Positions 1-5,138 of a stretch of 5,269 nt of DNA are shown piece by piece. Every line of letters begins with the position of its first letter. The stretch's first letter is position 1. The notes below the pieces were generated by a model. The model saw nothing but the letters and a program-made list of their open reading frames with translations. It ran no database searches and was not told where the DNA came from. Position numbers and translations under genes: made by a program. Source of the stretch: Nitrosomonadaceae bacterium (GTDB lineage Bacteria > Pseudomonadota > Gammaproteobacteria > Burkholderiales > Usitatibacteraceae); NCBI GenBank assembly GCA_021300055.1, contig JAJTHU010000371.1, positions 1 to 5,269 on the forward strand. Direction: 5' to 3'.

Positions 1-52
1 GTGGCTCCAGTTTCTCAAATTAAGGAGCCTCCTCAAAACCCGGGGCGATTCA
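1..52 (-). mobile_element. IS3-type insertion sequence, one terminus (body off the left edge)
   Basis: Read on the minus strand from position 52, the sequence starts TGAATCGCCCCGGGTTTT and continues into GGAGGCTCC. The TG start and this GC-rich pattern are typical of IS3-family terminal inverted repeats. A very similar terminus occurs at 4876, which shows it is a repeated mobile end and not local sequence. The last bases in the window (minus strand, CTGGAGCCAC) look like a Shine-Dalgarno for a transposase start codon just off the edge, so this is probably the left (5') end of the element. No transposase codons are visible here, so family and orientation are inferred. The insertion interrupts the DUF1801 gene at 33-257. 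Confidence 0.7.
3..29 (-). repeat. Inverted repeat inside the IS end, may mask a ribosome site
   Basis: GGCTCC at 3-8 and GGAGCC at 24-29 are perfect 6-bp complements separated by 15 bases. In minus-strand RNA reading in from the interrupted DUF1801 gene, the 3' arm contains the GGAG that may be the transposase ribosome binding site. Hairpins that hide the transposase start in read-through RNA are known from several IS elements, such as IS10 and IS50. That this one works the same way is inference, because the start codon is outside the window. Confidence 0.35.
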
Positions 53-257
53 ATTCGACAGTTACGTGCGTTTTGTAGGCCAAGACCCCACCAAATTGAA
101 CTCCCGACCGAAATAGGATGCCGCCGTACTTAACCTCTTCCAAAGTTGTTTCAAAAGTCTTCTGTACTAAGGCTCGAACGGTCTCGACGATCTCATAGTT
201 TTGTTCGCTCACAAGACGGATATCTTCAAGCAGCGCCTGAACAGATTTATTTTTCAT
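33..257 (-). pseudogene. DUF1801 domain protein, 3' half lost to an IS insertion
   Basis: The 74 codons match the N-terminal half of short DUF1801 (YdhG-like) proteins. A helical start with LLEDIR and VRALVQK leads to the family signature VKYGGILF at residues 43-50, then GVLAYKTHVTVE at 57-68. Intact members are usually about 110-120 residues and continue after VE(F) with a conserved GxxRRHIKL-like segment, which is absent here. The last six residues (LNRPGF) and the TGA stop are encoded by the IS terminal repeat, so the junction lies at about position 52. The biochemical role of DUF1801 is poorly defined; the fold is shared with frataxin-like proteins. The start codon is ATG at 257, with only a weak AGGGG about 11 nt upstream. 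The fragment lacks the second half of the domain and is probably non-functional. Confidence 0.75.
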
Positions 258-271
258 GTTGTGTCGAGCCC

Positions 272-297
272 CTAGTCAGTTCAATATTAGCGACTAG
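272..297. repeat. Short inverted repeat upstream of the DUF1801 fragment
   Basis: CTAGTC at 272-277 is repeated in inverted form as GACTAG at 292-297, with 14 AT-rich bases between, and a further GAGC/GCTC pair lies just outside. It sits 15 bp upstream of the DUF1801 start and could be an operator, or part of a weak terminator for the FG-GAP gene whose stop is at 387. There is no following U-run in either direction, so a terminator is not well supported. The rest of 258-386 shows nothing else I can name. Confidence 0.25.
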
Positions 298-386
298 CTC
301 GGCTGTGCCTGCGCCTCGGCTCTGCTAAGTGCAAGCCTCTACCGTTTTCACAGGAGATGGGGCTAGTTGCAAACGCGGCAAACACG

Positions 387-2978
387 CTATTGAAGAGCAA
401 TTGGAAAAGTGCCCGCAGGTAGCGTACCGGCGTTGGAAATTACACTGCTAATGGCTCCCTTTGGCCCCATGAGCCAGAGGGTGAGTGTGCCATCTGCTCG
501 ACGCCAAAGAATGTCGAATCGTCCATCTCCGTTGTAGTCACCACTTGCAACGTAGGTCCACGTCGGGTCCGTAAAGCCCACCGAAAATGTTGTTTGCGGA
601 ACCACCAACGAGCTCGACGAACATGAAGCGTTGGGATCGTCGGGCGCGCCGGTGTAACTCGGCAGAGCAAGGCCTGTTGCGTCCAATTGGATCAAGCGCA
701 CCTCACCGGAGCTAGGGTGACGAGCGAGAATTTCTGACCGCCGCCCCCGAGTGAAATCAGCGAATTTGACTGCTGAAAAACCAGTAGGCAGCGCGCCGCC
801 AGACAAATTGGCGCAAGTGCGCTGCGGCGTCGCCATCAGCACGCGAACGGCATTTGCTGGACTGACGTAAATTATGTCGTCAGCGCCGTCGTCGTTGATG
901 TCGGCAGCCCCGAGCAACGTCCAAGTCAACGGCGCACCGCCACGCTTGCGAACTTGGTTAACGCCTGCGCCCGCGCCGAACCAAATGTAGGAAACCCCTT
1001 GATCGTCAATATTGGGACTAGACCCTCGGAACCGCCAAACAAGATCGGTGTAACCATCGCCGTCGAGGTCGCCGGTCGCCTGCACATCCCATGCTGGTTT
1101 GACGTCACGAAGTGCGGCTGCATTGTTACTCCGAAAATCTGTCCAAAACAGTGCTGCACCTTGACCGTTGGCGTTCAGCAGTGGGGGGCTATCGCGCAGA
1201 AGCGCGAGGTCTGATATCCCATTGCCGCTCAAGTCAGGTGCGCCGAGGACACGAAAGTCTGCCCCTGGATCAGTGACCTGGCTCCATTGGAAAATCGACC
1301 CCGAGAAAGTTCCAGCAAATAGTGCGTTATTCGTGGTCGCACGCACCATCAGCGCGCCCTTGCCAGTCCGATCAAGCGCAATTCCGCCCCGACGCGCGAC
1401 TGACTGTGATATTTGTCGAGTTGCGCGAAAAGGCCGAATCTCAAATCCTGTTGCGCGACTTGGCGTCGCCGGAAAGTTAGTGGTGTACTGGAAGAAGACC
1501 GGCTCCTCTAAACGGTCGCCAGTCACATCGGCCAAGAGGAATGTCATGTAATCGCACGGGCCGCATTGCGCCGCATTCGAGATGTCCGCCGAACTGGTGG
1601 CTGAACCGTCTTCATTCACCCATCGCCATGGAGAAAATTTCCCAGTACCATCGTTTAGATACCAAAGAGCACTATTCAAGACATTCGCAATTGGCAACGT
1701 CGCCCGCCGAATGACGAGGTCGGGAATACCATCACCGTTGATATCTCTGATCTCGACCACCTGCGCGGGCGAGATAACATTGGAGATGACGGTGTGCGAT
1801 TGATAGCCACCCCACCACGCCTGCGTCACGTCGGTAAATTGCCAATTTCCGTCGTTGCGCAGAATTTGGAAATATGAAGTAAGGGATCCTTCCCATACCA
1901 CGATAATGTCGGCCCGACCGTCGCCGTTCAGATCTTGGACCAAAATTCTGGCAGCACCCAGCCCATTCAGCCCGTTGGTTACCGAGCCACCGGCAAAGTA
2001 GGGAATAGTTGCAATTGCGGCCGGGATTTCGACCCTAGCTGCCTCGACAAAGTCACCATTGGTTGATTGTCGGTACATTCGAACCGTGCGCTTGCCTGAG
2101 ACATCCGGATAGTTGTAGGTCGCGCTGACAATATCCTGGCGACCATCGCCATCAAGGTCACCCACGCCCGCGGTTCCAGGATTTTGATAATCCACACCCG
2201 GCACTCGGACGCCACCCCTGTTTCGCAATCGAATTTCGATGGGTAGTCGCGACACACTTTCTGAGAAGCGCCCGGCACCGTCGTTCTGCAGGATAACAAT
2301 TCCCTCAGTTGGTAAGGCAGGTCCGCCGAGCCTGGCCAGAACGACATCTAGCCTACCGTTACCATTTAGGTCGCCAATAGCGGACACATGATTAAAGTTA
2401 TTAACCTGTCCTACAAATGCAGATTGCGATACGTCTTGAAGCTTTCCATTTGGCTGCGAGGCTAGCAGAATATTCTTTCCGCCATCGAATCCAGGGTTGG
2501 CTCCGTCTTTGTCTTCAAGACCCCCATCGATGATCAATATGTCGGGCCTGCCATCGCCATTAAAGTCTCGGATAAAGATGTTGTTGATCGCGCCGCAGGT
2601 TGGGATGGCTCCCTGAATCATCTCCGCCGTGCCATCCGAAAATTTTCCATCTCCCCGGTTAAGAAGAATCGAAAAGGACAACTGGGGTTGGTTCACGAAA
2701 TAATTTGGGCAGACAACAATATCTGCTCTTCCATCGCCGTTGAGATCGGCTGCTTCGTAAGAGCGGATCGGTACATACGGCCGTTGAAAATCAGTCAAAG
2801 GGTGCAGTGGAGTGCCCACTGGTGCGGGCCACGCAATTGGAATAAATGACGCTGTGGCCAACGTAGAAGTTGCAAGTGGCGCCGGGACATACGTTTGCGC
2901 CGACACGACCAAGGAAATGGACACAAGAGCAGCCGATTGCGCGGCTGAGAAAAGGATTGCGCGGAGCGTTGGCTTCAT
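387..2978 (-). CDS. Secreted FG-GAP/VCBS repeat beta-propeller protein
   Basis: The product is 863 residues. It begins with a Sec signal peptide: Lys/Arg at residues 2-6, a hydrophobic run at about 8-25, and a likely cut after VSA at 25-27. The rest is FG-GAP/VCBS repeats built on the calcium-loop motif DxNGDGxxDIxx. Good copies start near residues 78, 138, 203, 274, 349, 412, 582, 637, 693 and 814; degenerate copies are near 483 (DVTGDRLEEP) and 741 (DFTRGRRSEI). Such repeats fold into beta-propellers like those of integrin alpha chains and usually bind calcium and proteins or glycans outside the cell. The N-terminal six repeats are of the DIVV type; the last repeats are of the DILWR...LWLMG type, suggesting two propellers. 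There is no enzyme domain, membrane anchor or PEP-CTERM-like sorting tail, so a soluble secreted or surface adhesin-like role is only inferred. The reading frame is intact. There is no strong ribosome site before the ATG at 2978, but the signal peptide starting there supports this start. No clear terminator follows. Confidence 0.9.
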   Translation of the reverse strand: MKPTLRAILFSAAQSAALVSISLVVSAQTYVPAPLATSTLATASFIPIAWPAPVGTPLHPLTDFQRPYVPIRSYEAADLNGDGRADIVVCPNYFVNQPQLSFSILLNRGDGKFSDGTAEMIQGAIPTCGAINNIFIRDFNGDGRPDILIIDGGLEDKDGANPGFDGGKNILLASQPNGKLQDVSQSAFVGQVNNFNHVSAIGDLNGNGRLDVVLARLGGPALPTEGIVILQNDGAGRFSESVSRLPIEIRLRNRGGVRVPGVDYQNPGTAGVGDLDGDGRQDIVSATYNYPDVSGKRTVRMYRQSTNGDFVEAARVEIPAAIATIPYFAGGSVTNGLNGLGAARILVQDLNGDGRADIIVVWEGSLTSYFQILRNDGNWQFTDVTQAWWGGYQSHTVISNVISPAQVVEIRDINGDGIPDLVIRRATLPIANVLNSALWYLNDGTGKFSPWRWVNEDGSATSSADISNAAQCGPCDYMTFLLADVTGDRLEEPVFFQYTTNFPATPSRATGFEIRPFRATRQISQSVARRGGIALDRTGKGALMVRATTNNALFAGTFSGSIFQWSQVTDPGADFRVLGAPDLSGNGISDLALLRDSPPLLNANGQGAALFWTDFRSNNAAALRDVKPAWDVQATGDLDGDGYTDLVWRFRGSSPNIDDQGVSYIWFGAGAGVNQVRKRGGAPLTWTLLGAADINDDGADDIIYVSPANAVRVLMATPQRTCANLSGGALPTGFSAVKFADFTRGRRSEILARHPSSGEVRLIQLDATGLALPSYTGAPDDPNASCSSSSLVVPQTTFSVGFTDPTWTYVASGDYNGDGRFDILWRRADGTLTLWLMGPKGAISSVISNAGTLPAGTFPIALQ

Positions 2979-3013
2979 AAGCGGAAATAGGTTGCGCTAA
3001 ATAGGTGAGGCAC

Positions 3014-3042
3014 ATTGTCTTTCATTTGATTCCGTGGTTCAA
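3014..3042 (-). promoter_or_regulatory. Candidate sigma70 promoter for the FG-GAP gene
   Basis: On the minus strand, TTGAAC (3037-3042) and GACAAT (3014-3019) are separated by 17 bp, each matching four of six consensus bases. The predicted transcript would start near 3007 and give a leader of about 30 nt before the ATG at 2978. The site lies just outside the IS relic end at 3080-3090. It is a pattern match only. Confidence 0.4.
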
Positions 3043-3079
3043 ACTATGAAATCAGAAAGTACTCGCGAATGACCGTATA

Positions 3080-3306
3080 TGGACCCCTCTGAGCTTCCCC
3101 TTGTTTTTCGTCTGCCAAGGGCGCGGCATCAAGCCGCCAATTTTGGCTCATGCTGAGTCGTGATCCAGTGTTGCAGGAACTGGACCGGCGACTTGTAGCC
3201 GAGCGTGGAGTGGCGACGACTCCGGTTGTAAAACACTTCGATGTAGTCGAACAGGTCGGCTCTGGCTTCGTCCCGCGTCACAAGCGTGCGCACGTGAGTC
3301 TCGCGG
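3080..3306 (-). mobile_element. IS3-family element relic (3' end only)
   Basis: This relic contains the last 57 codons of a transposase followed by about 40-50 bp to a terminal-repeat-like end. Read inward on the plus strand, the end is TGGACCCCTCTGAGCTTCCC, starting at 3080 (or TGAGCTTCCCC at 3090). Homology to transposase stops at about 3303-3306, just after the region where the catalytic Glu would lie. The left end, orfA and most of orfB are missing, so it cannot move by itself. Its end sequence differs from those at 52 and 4876, so it comes from a different element. Confidence 0.75.
3129..3302 (-). pseudogene. IS3-family transposase (OrfB, rve domain), C-terminal fragment
   Basis: The minus-strand frame ending at the TGA at 3129-3131 reads RDEARADLFDYIEVFYNRSR, then RHSTLGYKSPVQFLQHW, and ends with EPKLAA. 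The IEVFYNRxRRHSxLGYxSP block is the characteristic C-terminus of the DDE integrase-core transposases of the IS3 family. Upstream of ETHV the reading frame stays open for some codons but the residues no longer resemble a transposase. The DDE catalytic residues are absent. It is a gene fragment with no start codon of its own. Confidence 0.9.
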
Positions 3307-3316
3307 GGCCATCTAT

Positions 3317-3496
3317 ATGCACAAACAAACTAAAACCACCAAAACACACAACATGGCAAACGAGGCTGCGCCATGGACGGCAGACTATTCGTTACGACAT
3401 TTTGAGCTGCCTGGAACGTTGGCTGACTCGCTTCGTGAGCATCGCGACCGCTGCGAAAGGGACCTTGAATTTCAGAGAATTCAAGCCAATGTCTGA
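3317..3496 (+). CDS. Possible small hypothetical protein, 59 residues
   Basis: An ATG at 3317 opens a frame of 59 codons ending with TGA at 3494-3496. GGGG at 3305-3308 could serve as a ribosome site 8 nt upstream. The first twelve residues (MHKQTKTTKTHN) come from an unusual A/C-rich stretch; a second in-frame ATG at 3353 would give 47 residues. The remainder (such as WTADYSLRHFELPGTLADSL) is rich in Arg, Glu and Asp and looks like a soluble, partly helical protein, with no domain I recognise. It starts within about 10 bp of where the transposase homology ends and is convergent with the RES toxin gene. It could be a real orphan gene, a remnant of a gene cut by the IS, or chance. Between its stop and 3594 I see no gene and no convincing terminator. 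Confidence 0.3.
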   Translation: MHKQTKTTKTHNMANEAAPWTADYSLRHFELPGTLADSLREHRDRCERDLEFQRIQANV

Positions 3497-3594
3497 TATG
3501 TGCTCGGCGAAGCAATAGGACTGTTCTGCTCGTTGTGTAGAGGGGCCAAACGACCTTCTGATCGAGCGCCCTGCTAGGAGCGTCTGCGTCTCTC

Positions 3595-4341
3595 TTAACC
3601 CTCGGAGTTCGACGGAAAGTCGAACTGAAAGCGTGAGTCGTCGTGAACGAGCAAGACGCGGTCCCGGGTTATCTTGCAGGTCCAAGTTTGGATAACTTCC
3701 GGTTTGAGGAGTGAAAGCGCGCGTGGCTCGAACACTGCCATACAGACTCCACGTTCACGACGCGCTGATTCATAACGGATCCCTTGGATTGGCGGTGCCC
3801 CTCCTCGCCCTCCCGCCCGGACAGCATCGGCCAGCGCATGGCAGGCAGCGTAACTGTCTGGGTCGCGCCAGTCCGACCGAAGCTCAGTCCACGGCGATTT
3901 AGTAAGGTCGAGCTCCATGCCTTCAAAAATCGCCTGAAAAAACGTTAACTCAACATGCAGACTGTTCTTACCAAGGCCGGCAGACTCAACGAAAAAGCGC
4001 CACCGCCAATACCCAACTTCTGCAGCGGCGGTTTCGCGCTCTTCTGCCCCATACCAAATACCCGGGTTGCTCGCGCGCCGGAAACGTGACTCTTGTGGAG
4101 TTATGTATCGGAATGGGGTCGCGATTAGCCAATGAGAATTTTGCGCATTTGATGGAACCGCGTGCTTGCTACCGTCCAGCAGGCTCTCAAGTATTGCTTG
4201 CTCCTCGATTGTGTCTACGAGGCGCATAGTCGCAACTCGATGCTGCGCTTCGACCGCACGCCAGAGCGCGCGCCTTCCTGTATCGCAAAGAGAAAGCCAT
4301 TCGCGACGCCAAGACGAACTAGAGTTGGGCGCGCGCACCAT
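3595..4341 (-). CDS. res: RES-domain toxin (NAD+-degrading), type II toxin-antitoxin
   Basis: The product is 248 residues with a RES domain from about residue 75 to 230. Visible family features are FRY at 77-79, the Arg-rich RFRR at 86-89, GIWYGAEE at 94-101 (Tyr97), the conserved Glu in AAAEVGYWR (Glu108), and YESAR at 190-194 with the conserved Ser192. The Arg, Glu and Ser are the residues that name the family. Characterised RES toxins, such as MbcT of Mycobacterium tuberculosis and the RES toxin of Pseudomonas putida, consume cellular NAD+ and arrest growth. About 70 N-terminal residues (WRAVEAQHRVATMRLVDT and following) precede the core; this longer form is a known subgroup, and the conserved WRAVEAQH supports the ATG at 4341 over Met39. 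The gene starts 23 nt inside the antitoxin gene, so translation is probably coupled. All expected motifs are present, so it looks active. Confidence 0.88.
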   Translation of the reverse strand: MVRAPNSSSSWRREWLSLCDTGRRALWRAVEAQHRVATMRLVDTIEEQAILESLLDGSKHAVPSNAQNSHWLIATPFRYITPQESRFRRASNPGIWYGAEERETAAAEVGYWRWRFFVESAGLGKNSLHVELTFFQAIFEGMELDLTKSPWTELRSDWRDPDSYAACHALADAVRAGGRGGAPPIQGIRYESARRERGVCMAVFEPRALSLLKPEVIQTWTCKITRDRVLLVHDDSRFQFDFPSNSEG

Positions 4342-4705
4342 CGAGGTAGTTCACCGTGTAAACGAGCCCAGCAACAGTCTTAATTGCGTCGAGCGGCGTT
4401 TGGTTTAGTGCGATGTTATGTGATTGCATCCACACTTTTCTGGCGGTCTCGTCATTGCCGACAAGCGCATCCAATGATCGGTAAACGCGCACCAGCAATG
4501 TTGCCAGTTCAGCGGACTTCGAACCTATTTCAAAGGTCTTCTCAAGCCGTGCGATGCGCGAAATTTGAGATGGACTCAGCCCCACGATATCGGCGAGTGC
4601 GGCATGAGTCAGTCCGAGAAGCGATGCTGCGCGAAGGGTTGCCTTGGACAGCACGACCGCTGGATCTGGTGCAGGTTTGGCTTGGTGATGGGTTGAGCGG
4701 GGCAT
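4319..4705 (-). CDS. xre: Xre/MbcA/ParS-type antitoxin (DUF2384) of the RES toxin
   Basis: The product is 128 residues. Residues about 21-58 (LRAASLLGLTHAALADIVGL, then SPSQISRI) form a helix-turn-helix of the Xre-like antitoxin type. Residues about 74-125 form the DUF2384 domain that clamps the toxin, ending in the typical TPLDAIKTVAGLVYTVNYLD segment. In this family the C-terminal tail enters and blocks the RES active site, while the N-terminal domain binds the operon's own promoter. It is the first gene of the operon and overlaps the toxin gene by 23 nt, the usual antitoxin-first order. The ATG at 4705 is preceded by a good GGAG ribosome site. The first 15 residues are basic and Pro-rich and may be disordered. 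Assignment to the family is firm; the exact partner interface is inferred from family knowledge. Confidence 0.9.
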   Translation of the reverse strand: MPRSTHHQAKPAPDPAVVLSKATLRAASLLGLTHAALADIVGLSPSQISRIARLEKTFEIGSKSAELATLLVRVYRSLDALVGNDETARKVWMQSHNIALNQTPLDAIKTVAGLVYTVNYLDGARAQL

Positions 4706-4711
4706 GTAGGT

Positions 4712-4715
4712 CTCC
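4712..4715 (-). promoter_or_regulatory. Ribosome binding site of the antitoxin gene
   Basis: GGAG on the minus strand lies 6 nt before the ATG at 4705. It is the best Shine-Dalgarno sequence among the genes in this window and fixes the antitoxin start. The toxin gene has only a weak GGTGA about 10 nt upstream, in keeping with more antitoxin than toxin being made. Confidence 0.7.
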
Positions 4716-4735
4716 GATCAAATATTTCCAAGGAA

Positions 4736-4764
4736 AGATTACACCATTTTTGTGCCAATGGCAA
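4736..4764 (-). promoter_or_regulatory. Candidate promoter of the antitoxin-toxin operon
   Basis: On the minus strand TTGCCA (4759-4764; five of six consensus bases) is 17 bp from TAATCT (4736-4741). TGTAAT (4738-4743) is an alternative -10 with better sequence but only 15 bp spacing. Either choice gives a short leader of about 20-30 nt before the ATG at 4705. The -35 box and spacer lie within the palindrome at 4741-4775, which would let a bound repressor exclude RNA polymerase. Confidence 0.5.
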
Positions 4765-4775
4765 GTAGTCGGTGT
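4741..4775. promoter_or_regulatory. Bipartite palindrome, candidate toxin-antitoxin operator
   Basis: The core TGCCAATGGCA (4753-4763) is a perfect palindrome around 4758. The outer arms ACACC (4741-4745) and GGTGT (4771-4775) are perfect complements centred on the same base. The 7-bp gaps between inner and outer arms are mostly non-symmetric. This nested two-arm symmetry, overlapping the promoter, is what two helix-turn-helix dimers, or a toxin-antitoxin complex with several DNA-binding domains, could bind. Autoregulation through inverted repeats in the promoter is known for this class of operon; binding here is inferred. Confidence 0.55.
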
Positions 4776-4875
4776 CCGCGCATGACCGGAGGTGGGGGCC
4801 GAGGTCGTGTGAACAGGGGCTCCAGAGAGGATGAGTTGTTGAATTGCATCCAAATCCGACCCAGCAATTTGGTCT
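4776..4875. other. Non-coding stretch between the operon and the IS end
   Basis: I see no supportable gene, hairpin or repeat here. A minus-strand frame contains DLDAIQQLILSGAPV, loosely like an ankyrin or helical segment, but it has no start signal or continuation and is cut by the IS end at 4876. It could be debris of a gene lost at the insertion. Confidence 0.3.
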
Positions 4876-4920
4876 TGAATCGCCCGGGTTTCGCGGAGGC
4901 AGTTTTGTTTAAGTCAGGCG
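4876..4920. mobile_element. Second IS end, related to the one at 1-52
   Basis: From 4876, reading rightwards, TGAATCGCCCGGGTTT and then GGAGGC at 4895-4900 match the terminus ending at 52 with one deleted C and two substitutions. After about 25 bp the two copies diverge, as expected if one is the left end and the other the right end of related elements. No transposase reading frame follows and the Fic regulatory region begins within about 150 bp, so this is a solo or decayed end. Its right boundary is uncertain, somewhere between 4900 and about 4955. Confidence 0.6.
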
Positions 4921-4930
4921 GTTTGCGTGA

Positions 4931-4951
4931 ATTCTTCCATGGATGAAGAAT
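4931..4951. repeat. Short palindrome, ATTCTTC-7-GAAGAAT
   Basis: Seven perfectly paired bases flank a 7-bp centre that itself includes part of the palindrome TCCATGGA (4936-4943). No U-run follows on either strand, so it is not a good intrinsic terminator. It lies close to the presumed right limit of the IS relic and upstream of the Fic control region. Its role is unknown. Confidence 0.3.
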
Positions 4952-5030
4952 CGTCCGGCCAGAACGTGATTTTTCGTCGGAAAGAGCCTCATAAGTGTCG
5001 GCTTACCGTCGGGAAATTGCCGGAAATGAC

Positions 5031-5138
5031 AAAATGAGTCGAATAAGCGCCCTAATCGACTCATTTTATGAATTGATTATTGAAATCTATGGGTGAGTCG
5101 ATTAGACTGGTTAAATCAATCAAGTTTTGAGTCGAATA
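5031..5138. promoter_or_regulatory. Four-copy TGAGTCGA(A/T)TA operator array before the Fic gene
   Basis: The motif occurs at 5035-5045 (plus), 5053-5063 (minus), 5094-5104 (plus) and 5128-5138 (plus). The first two form a large palindrome: AAAATGAGTCGA at 5031-5042 is perfectly complementary to TCGACTCATTTT at 5056-5067. The half-site centres are 21 bp apart, two helical turns, so a dimer could sit on one DNA face. Copy three lies between the -35 and -10 boxes and copy four directly abuts the start codon. Exact repetition over about 11 bp in four places within 108 bp is far beyond chance. The pattern fits a repressor operator controlling the Fic gene, but the regulator is not in the window. 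Confidence 0.75.
5080..5108 (+). promoter_or_regulatory. Candidate sigma70 promoter of the Fic gene
   Basis: TTGAAA (5080-5085; five of six consensus bases) and TAGACT (5103-5108; four of six) are separated by exactly 17 bp. Transcription would begin near 5115, giving a leader of only about 25 nt. The third operator repeat (5094-5104) fills the spacer and enters the -10 box, so occupancy should block initiation. Confidence 0.6.

Noticed and set aside
258..386. Integron attC-like recombination site
   Set aside because: Inverted repeats are present, but the conserved GTTRRRY / RYYYAAC core sites are not found in the right arrangement.
1168..1551. Plus-strand frame of 127 codons inside the FG-GAP gene
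   Set aside because: It is a shadow of the strongly supported minus-strand propeller gene and shows no domain features of its own.
3153..3162. Extra TGAGTCG matches at 3154 and near 3633
   Set aside because: They share only the first seven bases of the operator unit, lie inside coding sequence and are not clustered, so they are probably chance matches.
3150..3518. Plus-strand frame of 122 codons
   Set aside because: It is the antisense of the IS3 transposase fragment continued into non-coding sequence; the minus-strand frame has clear transposase homology.
4750..4765. TTGGCAC on the minus strand as a sigma54 promoter
   Set aside because: The TTGGCAC half is present, but no GC-containing -12 element of the TTGC type follows at the required spacing.
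4776..4875. Minus-strand frame with DLDAIQQLILSGAPV, loosely ankyrin-like
   Set aside because: Only one short segment resembles a repeat, the frame overlaps the antitoxin promoter and gene in a different frame, and there is no start signal. Noted as possible debris only.
4752..4946. Plus-strand frame of 64 codons containing LNRPGF
   Set aside because: It runs across the toxin-antitoxin promoter region and the IS end, has no ribosome site, and its only recognisable residues are translated IS terminal repeat.
5001..5067. Resolvase res site or plasmid iterons
   Set aside because: The inverted and direct repeats could suggest a recombination or replication site, but the downstream gene reads as a Fic protein and the repeats coincide with its promoter boxes, so an operator explains them better.
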